DNA from: Paralithodes platypus
Taxonomy: Eukaryota; Arthropoda; Malacostraca; Decapoda; Lithodidae
NCBI GenBank assembly: GCA_032716605.1
Contig: CM064480.1
Location: 48,000,466 to 48,064,465 of the forward strand
DNA length: 64,000 nucleotides
Direction of reading: 5' to 3'
This document shows, piece after piece, positions 31,838 to 43,160 of this stretch. The translations under genes and the position numbers were made by a program. Every line of letters starts with the position of its first letter. The stretch's first letter is position 1. The notes beneath the pieces are model-generated. The model was given only the letters and a program-made list of their open reading frames with translations. It was not told where the DNA came from and did no database searches.

Positions 31838-33433
31838 TTTGTTACGTCCTGGGATATATAAACACTGGGCTCTTTCTATTGGACTAGGTATGGGGCAACA
31901 AGCAACAACGGAAAACGCTAGATCCAACCCTTATCTATAAACCCAGGCAACAAACCACCCTAAACCGTCAAGAGTCCTGCCTGGACAACGAGGTATCCTA
32001 TGACTCGGTTACAGGGTGCACGCACTATAGACTGCTGATAGTCAAGCAGGCTATATAAAAGATCACACAATTAAGTTGACTTAAAGCTTCAAGGAAAAGA
32101 TAGATAACGGAATTAAATTGCAGAAACAATTTAATAACAAACTAGAAGAAAGTACATTTAACGTTACGTTAATTAGTACAACTAATCACCCCTGCGTGAA
32201 AGAAGGTGAAAGCAAACAGTCCTCAAAACATGTACAGGTAGACAAGATGCGGGTTTCTAAACTGCATGCGGCTACTGTAGGATCTGATGCTTAGCAAAGA
32301 AAGTACGATACGGATTTAGAGAATTCTTAACTCATAAGCAGGAATAAATACTAGTGATAGGCCATACAGTGTATAATGGCATAGGTATAATTAAATAAAG
32401 GTAGCAACTCGCAACATAACCACATACAGGTGTGCTTCTCACTCTTAGTCAGGCAAGCCTGCTCGGACAGAGTCTCTAAGCCACACCCTGACTCACAATG
32501 CTCACAAAAACGGTAAACTGTGGCACAATAACAAGCATACAGAAATAATAAACCCCTAGCTGTTAATCTGCCAGGTGGCAGAGGTCTAGCCGGAAGGATA
32601 TAGGCTTCGGATACCCGGGCTGAGCCACCTGCTCTAGCCTAGGGACGTTCCCAAGTCTGTGCGCCAAATTACTCTAATTGAAAGGGTGCTCTCTTGAGAG
32701 ACTCAGATCGCAAGTATCTGACTCTCTCCTGGCGACCCTAAAACAAAAGCAAGACGTGCTAGCGCAGTGCTGAGTGGACTAGGCAAGGGCCCTCACACAA
32801 CACAACACTAGACACACAGGGACACAGACAAGAAAATGCCCCCAGACTCCCACGGGTATCCTAGTAAAGTCGTGCGGGTGCACAGGACTCGCACCAGCAG
32901 ACTTTACTTAAAGGATCGCAAAAAGCCTCCCCTCCGGTCTAGCCCCTGCTAACCTGACACAAGAACACACTAGCAAGCATGAAACCACCAAATATGAGAC
33001 TACAAAAAAAGCTTCCTAGGTCTCATTAACAATTACGTCTCTGCATAAGGCCCAAAATCCTATCTAGTTATCTGAGAGCTCGTCGTTAATACAATAATAG
33101 ATATAAGGTCTATCAAGGGGATGGGATAATTAAATAGATTGGTGAAGTAGTGGAAGGAAGGTAGTAGGGGTAGGCAGCCCCGCCCAGGGAAGTACTACCG
33201 CCAAGGTTTCGGGAGACTCAGGGAATAGCCTGAATTCCATTTTCTCTCCCAGGCCTTGGTAGCTGGATACATATCTTTCTGCCTCACACATCAGGGGTAT
33301 CAGGAAAACCCTCTTTATATAACATACACATCCAACTTCACGACATTGCCCTACATCGCTATCCTCTATCCATAAAATACTACTCTTCCCACTACATATC
33401 ATACATGTAACACCATACACTTACCTTATAAAT

Positions 33434-33700
33434 ATGGCAGTACAATTGTTAAGAGCAAACCTGGTGGTCCCTCGGATATCCACCCCCGGCAGGGTTGGGT
33501 TTTTGACACAGGGCCCTCCCGGTCGTCATCATGCGACTGTGTCAAGAGCATTGCAACGTCCCAAAGCTGCTTGTCAGTACAGCTATTTCTTTAGTAATAT
33601 AAGGGGACTTCACTCTAACATCAATTCTGTACACCAATTTCTTCAAGCAGAATCCCTACTCTCCTTTTTTGACAGAGACTCAAGTAACATCCACATCTGA
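33434..33700 (+). pseudogene. Amino part of the Jockey-like ORF2, before a frameshift
   Basis: 88 codons. The last third (FFSNIRGLHSNINSVHQFL) is the first strand of the AP-type endonuclease. The endonuclease then continues in the next frame (LTETQVTSTSD), so a one-base shift lies at or just before the T run at 33665-33670. The first 50 codons have no recognised domain. Confidence 0.8.
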
Positions 33701-36428
33701 CACATCTAGATTTAATTTTCCAGGTTATCAACTGCTCCAAAATTTCAGACCTAAAGGTGGTGTATGTTGCTTCGCAAAATCTGAAATTGCCCTGGAGGAG
33801 GTTACTAGTTTCAATTGTCCCTATTTTGATTATTCTATATACAAATTAATTTCTGCTGGTAAATTTAAATACATATGTTGCATCTACCGTTCCCCAAATA
33901 CTCCTCCAGAGCAAAGTCTTTTTGATTCTCTGTCCTCACAACTCAGTGTCCTCAACTTAAATGCTTCTTCTGAAATCACTGTGTTGGGTGATTTTAATGT
34001 CCATAATGTTGAATGGCTCACTCATTCAGCCAGGACTGATGATGCTGGTCTTGAATGTGAGCTATTTGCAGACTCATTTAATCTCATTCAACTAGTCAAC
34101 CAACCCACCCGTGTACCAGATAATCCTAATCATAATTCCCACCTACTGGACTTATTTTTAACAACCAATTCAGAAAATTATGATGTTACAGTGAGGTCCC
34201 CACTTGGATCTTCTGATCACTGTCTGATACAGGCCACCTGTGTATCACCTACCACACCTTCCCACTCTGAAGCTGTTTTGGTGACTAAATGGCATTACGA
34301 TAGGGCAGACTGGGAGGGTCTTCAAGGTTTCTTTATTGATATTCCCAGGACCTCTTTCTTTTCTAATGATGCACACTCCACCTTGAGCCACATACAAGAT
34401 TTTGTAAAAATTGGAATGGAAACTTTTATTCCTCATCAAAAGTACAGTAAAAGATCTAATTCACCTAAATGGTTTGACCATAATTGTGCTAGAGTAACTG
34501 AACAAAAAGCAATAGCCTACAATGCATACACAAGATCAAAAACACATGAAGCCTTTAATTACTTTAGAAACATCAGAAATCATGCCAAAACTGTATTAAA
34601 CCTAACTAAATCAAACTTTCTCCATAAGCAGGCAAATAAACTTCTAAATAATCCAAATGATAACAAAATATTTTGGTCTACTCTTAACTCATTCAAATCC
34701 AACTTCACTACTGCTTCATCCATTCCACCATTAAAATCTCCGACTGGCAATCTTGTAAGTGACCCACGAGGTAAAGCTAACCTTCTTGCAGATATTTTCT
34801 CCACCAACTCAACCTTAGATGAAATAAATCAAGATGTCCCTGTACTTAATTTTAATGCACCTGAAATTCCCTCACTTAAGATCCACACCAGACATGTCAA
34901 AACTATTTTGCAGAATCTCTCAGTAGATAAGGCTCCTGGTCCAGATGAAATTCCTCCAATAGTACTTAAGAATTGCTCCTTGGTGCTCGCTCCTGTATTG
35001 GCAAAATTTTTCCGTCTGTGTACTCATACCTCATGCTTCCCAGTACCCTGGAAAGAAGCAAACATCCATCCAGTTCCTAAAAAAGGTGCCTCTTCAGATC
35101 CATCAAACTACAGACCAATAGCTATAACTTCCACTCTTGGCAAAGTTTTTGAAATTATATTAAATAATCACATAATTAAGCATCTGGAGAATAATAAATT
35201 AATCAGTGATAGGCAATATGGTTTTAGACGATGTCGATCAACTGCAGACATTCTTTGCCTTCTTACGCATCAAATCAACCAAGCTACAGACCAACATGGT
35301 GAAACACATACAATAGCACTGGATATATCAAAGGCATTTGATAGAGTCTGGCATCAATCCTTATTGTCGAAGATGTCACACTACGGCCTTGCATCATTAG
35401 TTCCACTAATTTCTTCTTATCTTCATAACAGAAAAATATGTGTAATGGTAGATGGCCTTTATTCTCAATTTCACTCAATAAATGCTGGTGTTCCCCAGGG
35501 ATCAGTTTTGGCCCCAACTCTGTTCCTCATTCATATCAATGATCTCATATCTACCACTCATAATCCAATACATTCCTACGCAGATGACTCAACACTCCAC
35601 AGTTCCTTCACATTTACCAATTCTTTCACCCAACCCGATCTTATAAATTCAAAAATAAACACTGCAATTTCTCTGAACCAGGACCTTTCTAGAATTAATG
35701 AATGGGGACAAGAGAATCTAGTTTCCTTTAATGCACAGAAAACCAAGTACATTCAATTTTCTAACCGACAGAATCTCACTGACTCCCATATATTTTTTAA
35801 TGATGTAAATATTCCCACTTCCCCTAGTATTGACATTCTCGGTGTAACATTAACTACTAACTTGAGCTGGACACATTATGTTAGAAGCATTGCTAAGAAT
35901 GCCTCTAAAAAACTGGGACTCCTGTACAGAGTTCGAGAATTCTTCACTGACGAGCAGTTGGCCGTAATATATAAAAGTCATGTGCGCTCTCAGATGGATT
36001 ACTGTTCACCTCTGTGGGGTGGAAGTGGAGTGGTTGCATTGAGGCAGTTGGACAAAATTCAAAATAAAGCTATTAGATTAATCAATAACCCTGCAATGAC
36101 ACAGGACCTTCCTACATTAGCCATACGAAGAAACGTTGCATCCCTTGCATTATTCTACAGATATTTTCACAGCAATTGTTCCGAGGAACTTGCTTCAATT
36201 GTGCCGCCTCTCCACATCTTTCCCCGTAGAACTAGGGCAGCTGAGAGCGCCCATGAATTTACACTTTCTCCTCCACAATGCAGAACTTCTGCTTATCAGA
36301 ATTCATTTATCCCCAGAGCTACTACTCTTTGGAATTCACTTCCCTCGAATTGCTTTCCACAAACTTACAATCAACAAATGTTTAAATCCAGTTGTTACAA
36401 ACATTTTATGAATGGAGGATGCCTTTAG
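33669..36428 (+). CDS. Jockey-like ORF2: endonuclease and reverse transcriptase
   Basis: About 919 codons, opening at TTG after the frameshift, so the true start lies upstream. Endonuclease: TETQVTS, YRSPNTPPEQS, LGDFNVHNVEW and GSSDHCLIQ. RT: DKAPGPDEIPP, SNYRPIAITS, RQYGFRRCRST, LDISKAFDRVWHQ, VPQGSVLAPTLFLIHINDL, SYADDSTLH and DILGVTLTTNLSW. It ends with TLWNSLPSNCFPQTYN. All catalytic residues are visible. It lies in the opposite orientation to the LTR element. Apart from the 5' frameshift it reads as a recently active copy. Confidence 0.93.
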   Translation: MTETQVTSTSDTSRFNFPGYQLLQNFRPKGGVCCFAKSEIALEEVTSFNCPYFDYSIYKLISAGKFKYICCIYRSPNTPPEQSLFDSLSSQLSVLNLNASSEITVLGDFNVHNVEWLTHSARTDDAGLECELFADSFNLIQLVNQPTRVPDNPNHNSHLLDLFLTTNSENYDVTVRSPLGSSDHCLIQATCVSPTTPSHSEAVLVTKWHYDRADWEGLQGFFIDIPRTSFFSNDAHSTLSHIQDFVKIGMETFIPHQKYSKRSNSPKWFDHNCARVTEQKAIAYNAYTRSKTHEAFNYFRNIRNHAKTVLNLTKSNFLHKQANKLLNNPNDNKIFWSTLNSFKSNFTTASSIPPLKSPTGNLVSDPRGKANLLADIFSTNSTLDEINQDVPVLNFNAPEIPSLKIHTRHVKTILQNLSVDKAPGPDEIPPIVLKNCSLVLAPVLAKFFRLCTHTSCFPVPWKEANIHPVPKKGASSDPSNYRPIAITSTLGKVFEIILNNHIIKHLENNKLISDRQYGFRRCRSTADILCLLTHQINQATDQHGETHTIALDISKAFDRVWHQSLLSKMSHYGLASLVPLISSYLHNRKICVMVDGLYSQFHSINAGVPQGSVLAPTLFLIHINDLISTTHNPIHSYADDSTLHSSFTFTNSFTQPDLINSKINTAISLNQDLSRINEWGQENLVSFNAQKTKYIQFSNRQNLTDSHIFFNDVNIPTSPSIDILGVTLTTNLSWTHYVRSIAKNASKKLGLLYRVREFFTDEQLAVIYKSHVRSQMDYCSPLWGGSGVVALRQLDKIQNKAIRLINNPAMTQDLPTLAIRRNVASLALFYRYFHSNCSEELASIVPPLHIFPRRTRAAESAHEFTLSPPQCRTSAYQNSFIPRATTLWNSLPSNCFPQTYNQQMFKSSCYKHFMNGGCL

Positions 36429-37073
36429 GCACATGGACCTTTTTGTTTTATCTGTGTTTTTCCTTCCTCCGTTCATTGTCTCTTAAAAAAAAAAAAAAAA
36501 AAATACAAAGTAAGAGAGAAAGTTTCTAAGTGGGGTTGAGAGGGATAGATATCAAGGGGGTCCGAAGGGTACGACAGTGAGGTGAGCTCTGAGTCTTGAA
36601 TCTGTCTGGACCCCACCCTAGGCATACAAAATATATCCCAGGCTTGGCAATACTCAACACTGTTGCCTGGTCAAAATCCTCTACCCCGTGCGTGAGTCGA
36701 AACTAAGCCTAACGTTGCAATCAAATGCATATGGCAACGCTTCAGGCTCATCCCAAGCTGGCAAGCGAAGCAACGTCCCAAGCCGGTCTCTCTCTCCCGC
36801 TCGTCTCCTCCCGCCCTCACTAGACTTACATCTTATATATTATAATGAAATAATCAATTATCGAGAATAAAATATACTAAGATGCGTTGGTTAAAAATAA
36901 GGGCAGCTTCAAGCTGTGAAACAACATAAGAATATCCCAGACATTAGTTACGTTGTCGTAGGATATATACTATGGAAAAGCCTGCCGACCGGCTGCCACC
37001 AGCCGGTTTCTAAACGGCTGGGCAGCCGACGCGCGCGCATGCCCGCACGTGGCTACTATGCAGAAGCGTCACA

Positions 37074-37400
37074 ACGGTTTTTTCTTTCCCTTCTTCTTTC
37101 CACCCGCCTTATGGGCCTGCCCTAGGCCTGTCCTAGACCAGTGCTGTGGCACTGCTGTAAGAGTTAACGGATTTTTTCTCCAAAACGCGTATATCTCTCC
37201 AGATATTTTATCAATCGGTTCGATTTTGCACTTCACAGGACCGCGACACTACGTTTGTTTTTGTGTGTGTTTTTTGCAAGTTTAATCACCAGTATCCCGC
37301 GGGATAGTCGAAAAATTTGTGAACGCTTAAGACGAGGGGAAAGGATGCTTGTTCATAAAAAAAACATCATATTTAGATTATATGGTAATTTAGTTATCCA
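37074..37400. other. Unannotated stretch right of the LTR element
   Basis: Starts ACGG after the LTR end. No motif seen in the short open frames. Confidence 0.5.

Positions 37401-37403
<3 letters not shown>

Positions 37404-37475
<72 letters not shown>
37404..37475. repeat. (AT)n microsatellite
   Basis: AT dinucleotide tract of about 70 bp. Confidence 0.95.
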
Positions 37476-37481
<6 letters not shown>

Positions 37482-37779
37482 ATATATATGGGCATTCTCG
37501 AACACAATATGTTATGAGCCAATTTTCTTCTCGTCTAAGAGCATTCCTATGACATCACTATTTCCATCTGCAAATATTTTATGCATAAATTACCACCATC
37601 ATACATTTCATCTTTATTGATTCGGTGTAAATATTTCTCACCTGTTAGCATGCAATTATGACAAATGTGTATCTTACATAATATCTTAAAGAAATGTATC
37701 TTCAAAATATACTTTGATATCTTGCAACCATATAAACAATATCGGTTTCATCAATGCATTGTTTGTATTTCTTCCTCAA

Positions 37780-37912
37780 TCCTTCCGCACAATGACGTAT
37801 TTTTAAATTATATCCTGGCTATATTAGACGATTTTATGCAACATAAGAATAACTTCTAGAGTCTAGACTCTGGCTAATCGTCTAATAATTGCCCGAATAA
37901 AATTAAGGAATA
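37780..37912. mobile_element. Family B element, partial copy 5
   Basis: CTGGCTATATTAGACGATTT and, inverted, CTGGCTAATCGTCTAATAAT flank CTTCTAGAGTCTAGAC. These are the same foldback words as in copies 1-3. Ends are not identifiable. Confidence 0.45.
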
Positions 37913-38094
37913 CATCATGGTAGAGGCAACTTGGACTATAGAACAAAGAAGTCTTGCCACAACGCTGCCCCAAAATGTAAATACTGTGACATACTCTGGC
38001 ATGGCGCCAAACAACGCCCAGGTAAGACTAGTAGAGTCCCTGTGGCACTTATCTACTCCTTACCAGCCTCGGCGGTGCCATACCAAGACAAGGC

Positions 38095-38464
38095 TTAAGG
38101 GGAGACTGACCGTTTGTTTGGTCTATTAATTAATGTATTCATATATTTGTTTATTTTCCTCCCTAGACCTCCATCAAACTTAGAAAATACACCCCCTAGA
38201 CCCCCCTTCAAGATAAATATGCAAATTTTTCGGTAGAAAATTTCCCAGCCGAAGGCCGGTTCCTCTTAAAACTGCAGGCTCGCTATCGCTCGCCAGGAAA
38301 TAATCGACACCTAAATGGCACGAAAGGTGTTAAAATTGACAACGAAATGGGGCGAAAGGTGTTAAAATCGCCAAACTAATGGGCCGAACGTCATATAATC
38401 TCAAAACTAGTGGGGCTAAACATTAGGGAGAAGGGGGTCCAGAAAAACGGTCTGCCTCCCTTTA
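38095..38464 (-). mobile_element. Family A TTAA-type element
   Basis: Starts TTAAGGGGAGACTGACCG and ends GTCTGCCTCCCTTTA, 370 bp. It has CCTCCCTAGACCTCCATCAA, GCCGAAGGCCGG, GGCTCGCTATCGCTCGCCAG, and four phrases based on GGGGCGAAAGGTGTTAAAAT. Confidence 0.85.
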
Positions 38465-38629
38465 TTTATATGGTAATGACTGTTGGTCCACAAGTCTACC
38501 GCCATCCCTCCTATTAGTCGCCTTGCGGATGCGTGAGGCGTATTTGTTTTCCTATACCTTAGATGAAGGCCCTATTAACCCCTAGGGTAAGGAAGGTATA
38601 CTGGAATGTTTAACCCTATTTTTTTCAGG

Positions 38630-38870
38630 GGAGGTCTTTTTGAACCCCTGTTCCGCTCCAGTAGTTTGGACATTTTAAGACGTTTCACTCAATTACTTTT
38701 GGCGATAATGAGATGCTTCCATTCAGGTGTCGATAATTTTCGGGTCGAGCAGTAGACAGACTGTAACTTAAAAATAAAAGGCCTTCGACCGATTGAAGGG
38801 ATTCTTGGTCGGCAATTTTACAGCTTGGAAGTCTGGGAAATAATGTTTGTTAACATGGGGGACAAACTGA
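38630..38870 (+). mobile_element. Family A element, strongly diverged
   Basis: Recognisable by TTTAAGACGTTTCACTCAAT, CATTCAGGTGTCGATAATTT and GGCCTTCGACCG. No ends. Confidence 0.4.
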
Positions 38871-39420
38871 AAATACATTGCTTCAAAATGGCAAAAACAA
38901 GCAAACTCTTTAATAACATAAAACAAATCTTAATATCCCACAAGACGTCGGACCAGATGTTATTTAGCATCCTGCAACTCAATCGCATCTAGTTGCACCA
39001 TTTGGTTCTCTCGGCTTGTAGTATTGTAAGGCGTAGCCTTTTAACGTATGTTTGACCTACAGATAATGTAATTAATATGTAGTTAGGTAGTTATTTTCAC
39101 ACACAAATAAGGATAATGAATGACAGTTAGATCTTCCTAGTTATATTCGTACATAACTAACAATACAGTCTCACTGAGTGCTTCATTGACAGCATTTCAC
39201 AATTCCCTCATCATCACACATTATTAGGTTTGCTGTGCTAGCTTGCAACATTTCCTCGATATTAATACCCTGCCCCAGAGTGCAATAAGCTCATTCCAAG
39301 CGTCCAAGCATATCAGTACGACATTAATATTTCCTCTATGATAGCTTTGAACACTATAAGAACTCTGTAAACATATGTGTGTCATGGATATAGGTTTTTA
39401 TTTGTATTGTTGAGGATAAT
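38871..39420. other. Unannotated stretch
   Basis: AT-rich, without open frames or repeats that I recognise. Confidence 0.5.
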
Positions 39421-39439
39421 ATGATGATTAATGACATGG

Positions 39440-39660
39440 TTGGGGGGAAGGACACAATTGGGGTGTTGATAGAGAACATTTTATATAGAGAACATTTGTT
39501 ATAGAGAACATTTGATGAGGAGAACGTTTGATATAGAGAATATTTGATATGGAGAACATTTGATAAAGACAGCATTTGATATTGAGAACATTTGATAATG
39601 GGAACATTTGATATAGAGAACATTTGATATAGAGAATATTTGATATTGAGAACATATTGA
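39440..39660. repeat. Minisatellite AGAACATTTGATATAG with flanking unique module
   Basis: About ten 16-18-bp units (AGAGAACATTTGATAT and variants), preceded by GGGGGGAAGGACACAATTGG. Both the array and the module recur in inverted orientation at 41146-41630. Confidence 0.85.
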
Positions 39661-40028
39661 ACAAATGATATATACTAGTTGATATTAACAATAGGTTCAT
39701 CTTATTATTATTGACGAGCTAGTGATATTTCAAGCAATAGAAGGGTGAAAGGATACAAGGATACAAATGTTCTCCATAGGGTAACAGTAAAGGTGAAAGA
39801 AGGATTTGTATTGATTCCTATGTCAAAATATTTATTTATTTGTTGGTAGGATATTATTGTTTTCAATTCCAGTACATTGGAGATTAAACACTGATTACAT
39901 TGAGACCAAACAACACGTTATACATAGATAGATAGGGACAGGATGAAAGGTTGGTAGAGGAAAATCAGATAATAAGCAGTGAAGGGAAAAGAGATCCCAA
40001 TATGATATATATCAAAGATATATGTTTC

Positions 40029-40491
40029 TTAACCCTTCTTGCCCGGGCAGCACTTCTAAATGTTGATAGTTTTACCCGGGCGATCTGGCCAAAAAACGTT
40101 GTATGTAAACATAGGCCTATTTTTGTTAATTTAATAGCTAGAGAATTCACACAAATCTCTGTAGACTGACGTTGAGTAGAACTCTCTAGGTCAACTGGTT
40201 CAGGTGTGATGACGATTTCCGTGGAGAGTTTTGCCGCGTATTTAGCCATATTGGACACTTTGAAAGAATTATTTTCACTATAACTAGCAATGGCGGACAA
40301 GGTCGGACCAATAAGTGATGTAGTTGAGGCTTGGTGGCGCTACGATCGACCTTGTCAACAAACGTTTCGCCGCGCGGCTTTCAAAGCACACTTGGGACGC
40401 TTTCAAGCATACAAATTTTAAAATGCTGCCCAGGCTCCTGGCCTTCGCAAGGTGCGGCATTTTAAAATGCTGCCCGGGCAGGAAGGGTTAA
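40029..40491. mobile_element. TTAA-bounded element with 24-bp TIRs
   Basis: The left end TTAACCCTTCTTGCCCGGGC continues AGCA, and the right end is its reverse complement with one mismatch (ending GGAAGGGTTAA). Length 463 bp. TTAA target plus CCCTT...AAGGG termini is the classic piggyBac-type MITE signature. A 111-codon minus-strand frame across the left half (40300-39965) has no motif I recognise. Confidence 0.85.
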
Positions 40492-40559
40492 TTATCACCT
40501 GTGGCGGGGAGATATCACTACTCACCCCTTCATTGAAATCACCTCACGGCAAACAGGTT

Positions 40560-40680
40560 GTACTGGGGGCTGCTAGTTTAGTTTGTGGTGGGGATGGTTG
40601 TGGTAGCTGGTTGGTTGGCAGTTGTGGCAGGTGCAGTGCTGGTGGTGATTGTGGTAGTGGTAGGTGGTTGGTAACATTTG
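40560..40680. repeat. GTGGT-rich low-complexity tract
   Basis: Repeats of GGTTGTGGTAG, GGTGGTTGG and similar. Next to it (40725-40870) are dispersed ATCGTC words. No coding support. Confidence 0.7.
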
Positions 40681-40987
40681 GGTGAAGAGTCTTATTTGGG
40701 ATTGCTGTAAATAGTGTCGTTCGGCCACCGTCTATCGTCATGCCGCCATCGTCCTTCGCCATGGGTACATCGTCCCGAGCTGTGCCCCAACGTCATACAA
40801 TGTGACATCTCGTGACTTCGTCCTAGGTTCATCATTGATCGTCCGTCTACTGTGATTACACCGTCTTCCCACGGTTATACCACGTTAAAAAAATATTTTC
40901 CAATTTAAACCAATTCACACAGATTTTCAGCGTCGTGGCCGTCGTAACCATGATCGTGTATGTGTGAAAGCCTGTATATAAGTCAAA

Positions 40988-41140
40988 GGCTCGCTATTGC
41001 TCTGCCAGGAAAAAATCGACACCTGAATTGGATGAAGCGCCTTATTATCGCCAAACTAATGGAGTGAAACATCTAAATATTTCCAAACTGATAGAATTAA
41101 ACAAGGAAGATCCAAAAATAGCCTCCTCAGACCAAATAAG
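40988..41140 (-). mobile_element. Family A fragment
   Basis: GGCTCGCTATTGCTCTGCCA, GGAAAAAATCGACACC and GCCAAACTAATGGAGTGAAA identify it. The left half and the hairpin are missing. Confidence 0.6.
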
Positions 41141-41145
41141 ACTAA

Positions 41146-41630
41146 CACCCCAATTGTATCCTTTCCCCCAATAATATCATCAACCATTCTTTCCTAGTCA
41201 ATGATAATAAGACGATTCTTTTATAATAATCAATATGTATACTGTATATCAACATTTGTTTTCTCTATCAAATGTTCTCTATATCACTTGTTCTTTTAAA
41301 AAACATTATCCATATCAAATGTTCTTTTTTTCAAAATTTTCTCTATATAAAGCAAATAAATGTTCTCCATATTAAATGTTCTCTATATCAATTGCTCTCT
41401 ATATCAAATGTTCTTTATATCAAATGTTCTCTATTAACACCTCAACTGTATCCTTCTCCCCAATCATGCACTCAACCTTCATATTCTCCTCAATAATATA
41501 TGTTGTACCTATTATTAAAACCAACAAGTATCTATCAAATGTTCTCTAGTTCTCAGATAGCACCTCAATTGTATCCTTCCCCCAATTATGCCATCAACCA
41601 TCCCTTCCTCGTCAATAATAGTAATTGAGG
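41146..41630. repeat. Inverted counterpart of the 39.5-kb minisatellite, three modules
   Basis: Three copies of a module beginning CACCYCAAYTGTATCCTT (about 41146, 41438 and 41561) alternate with arrays of ATATCAAATGTTCTCT. Both parts are reverse complements of 39440-39660. Confidence 0.85.
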
Positions 41631-41699
41631 GTCTGAGTGTGCAATCTGCCCCCGTGACAGGCTGTAAACCATATCAATATGTATCTGTGCCAATATTAT

Positions 41700-42375
41700 C
41701 ACCCTACCTGCTCCTCCCTTCTCCCATCACCCGACCACTACCACCACCCTACCAATTCCACCACCCTGTCACCTCCACCCTCCCCCTCTGCCACCACTCT
41801 GCCTCCTCCACCACTCTCTGCCACCACCCTGTCACCTCCACCCTGTCACCTCCACCCCCCTCTGCCACCACCCTGTCACCTCCACCCCCCTCTGCCACCA
41901 CCCTGTCACCTTCACCCCCTCTGCCACCACCCTGTCACCTTCACCCCCCTCTGCCACCACCCTGTTACCTCCACCCCCGTCTGCCACCACCCTGCCTCCT
42001 CTCTCTCACCTCCACCATTACCAATACCAGCTCTTTCCTCTGCCACCACTCTGCTTGTTTCTCCAACCTCCTTTGCCACCACCCTGCCTCCTCCACCCTC
42101 ACCCTCTTCTAACACCCCTACCCTCCTCCTTTACTACCACCTTCCTCCTCTGCCACCACCCAATCTCCTTCACCCCCCCCCCCTCCTCCTCTGCCACCAC
42201 CACCCTGCCTCATACACCTACTCCACCTCCTCGCCCACCACTCTGCCTCCTTCACCCCCTCCTCTGCCACCACCAACTCCCTCCTCTACCACCCCCCTTC
42301 TCTACCAGCACCACCTCCTCTGCCACCACCATCTTCTTCCTATGCCCCCTGCCTCCACCTCCACCTCCTCCTACA
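41700..42375. repeat. CCACC-rich minisatellite, 30-bp core
   Basis: 30-bp units built from CACCACCCTGTCACCTCCAC and CCCCCTCTGC, regular at 41820-41990 and degenerate beyond. Pro/His/Ser open frames in all three plus frames are by-products. Confidence 0.9.
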
Positions 42376-42429
42376 TCAGCTGGGGAGGTAATATGTCTCT
42401 CCCAACACACACTCCAACCGGCATAAATT

Positions 42430-42745
42430 AGTGGAAGGTATCCGTGTCTGTCTGTCTGCGTGAGTGGGTGGATGCATTTGTATGTATGTGTGAGTGTGTG
42501 TCTCTATCTCTGTCTGCGTGAGTGGGTGCGTGCTTATGTGTGAGTTTGTGTCTGTCTGTCTGCGTGACTGGTGGGTGCTTTTGTGTGTGAGTGTATGTGT
42601 GTGTATGTTCTTATGCGAGTATGTGTGTAACTAATTATGCTGAATGTATGTGTGTGCTTGTGTGTGTGTCCGTGTGAGTGGGTGGCTCCTATTGTGTGTA
42701 TGGGAGGGGAACATGTGCTTGTGTGTGTGTCTGAAAAAATAATAT
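42430..42745. repeat. (GT)n / TGTCTGTCTGCGTGAGTGGG low-complexity region
   Basis: GT-rich, with three copies of TGTCTGTCTGCGTGAGTGGG-like words about 60-80 bp apart. Confidence 0.85.
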
Positions 42746-43017
42746 CACTCTCACCAGATTACTGTATATTGAGGAGAGAAAAAGAGAGAGAGAGAGAGAG
42801 AGCATTGTTGTGTTTGGCATATAAACAGATCTATTATAATGTTCCAACCATTAATACTGTTGTTCTCCGTAAATTAACCTAAATGCATATTATTATTTCA
42901 TCATAAATTTCAAATAGTATTAGCAATACCAGCGAATATTCCTGCATAGAACTAAGTAAGTATCTCTTATGCCTTATCAAATTAGTATTAAATCGGCAGA
43001 TAACGTTAAGGTATCGC

Positions 43018-43053
<36 letters not shown>

Positions 43054-43062
43054 CCTTCTCTC

Positions 43063-43160
<98 letters not shown>

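Larger units (their letters stand above)
33164..36503 (+). mobile_element. Jockey-like LINE inserted in the LTR
   Basis: 3340 bp: a leader, an ORF2-type protein and a poly(A) tail (36484-36503). No separate ORF1 is visible, so it may lack the true 5' end. There is no target-site duplication, because the flanks rejoin exactly to the empty site in the other LTR. It is younger than the LTR element it interrupts. The last 0.38 kb is nearly identical to 61530-61918. Confidence 0.9.
24370..37073 (-). mobile_element. Gmr1-like Ty3/gypsy LTR retrotransposon, containing a LINE insertion
   Basis: Two 1894-bp LTRs (24370-26263 and 31840-37073, the latter split by a 3340-bp LINE) bracket gag and pol on the minus strand. 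Domain order is gag, protease, integrase, RT, RNase H. The RT is of gypsy type, but integrase precedes it, the order described for Gmr1-type elements. PBS and PPT are present. Flanks are ACTG on the left and ACGG on the right, a possible 4-bp target duplication with one mismatch. A TGA, a gag-pol frame break and one integrase frameshift make this copy defective. LTRs differ by about 15 substitutions over the first 1.3 kb by eye, so it is young. Confidence 0.9.
31840..37073 (-). repeat. 5' LTR of the Gmr1-like element, split by a LINE
   Basis: LTR sequence at 31840-33163 and 36504-37073 sums to 1894 bp, the same as the 3' LTR. The junction sequences (GGAAGGTA left, TACAAAG right) rejoin exactly to the uninterrupted GGAAGGTATACAAAG found in the 3' LTR near 25694. 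Confidence 0.95.

Noticed and set aside
41588..42431. Pro-rich proteins of 120-250 codons
   Set aside because: Overlapping frames in a CCACC minisatellite. All three plus frames are open, which is a composition effect.
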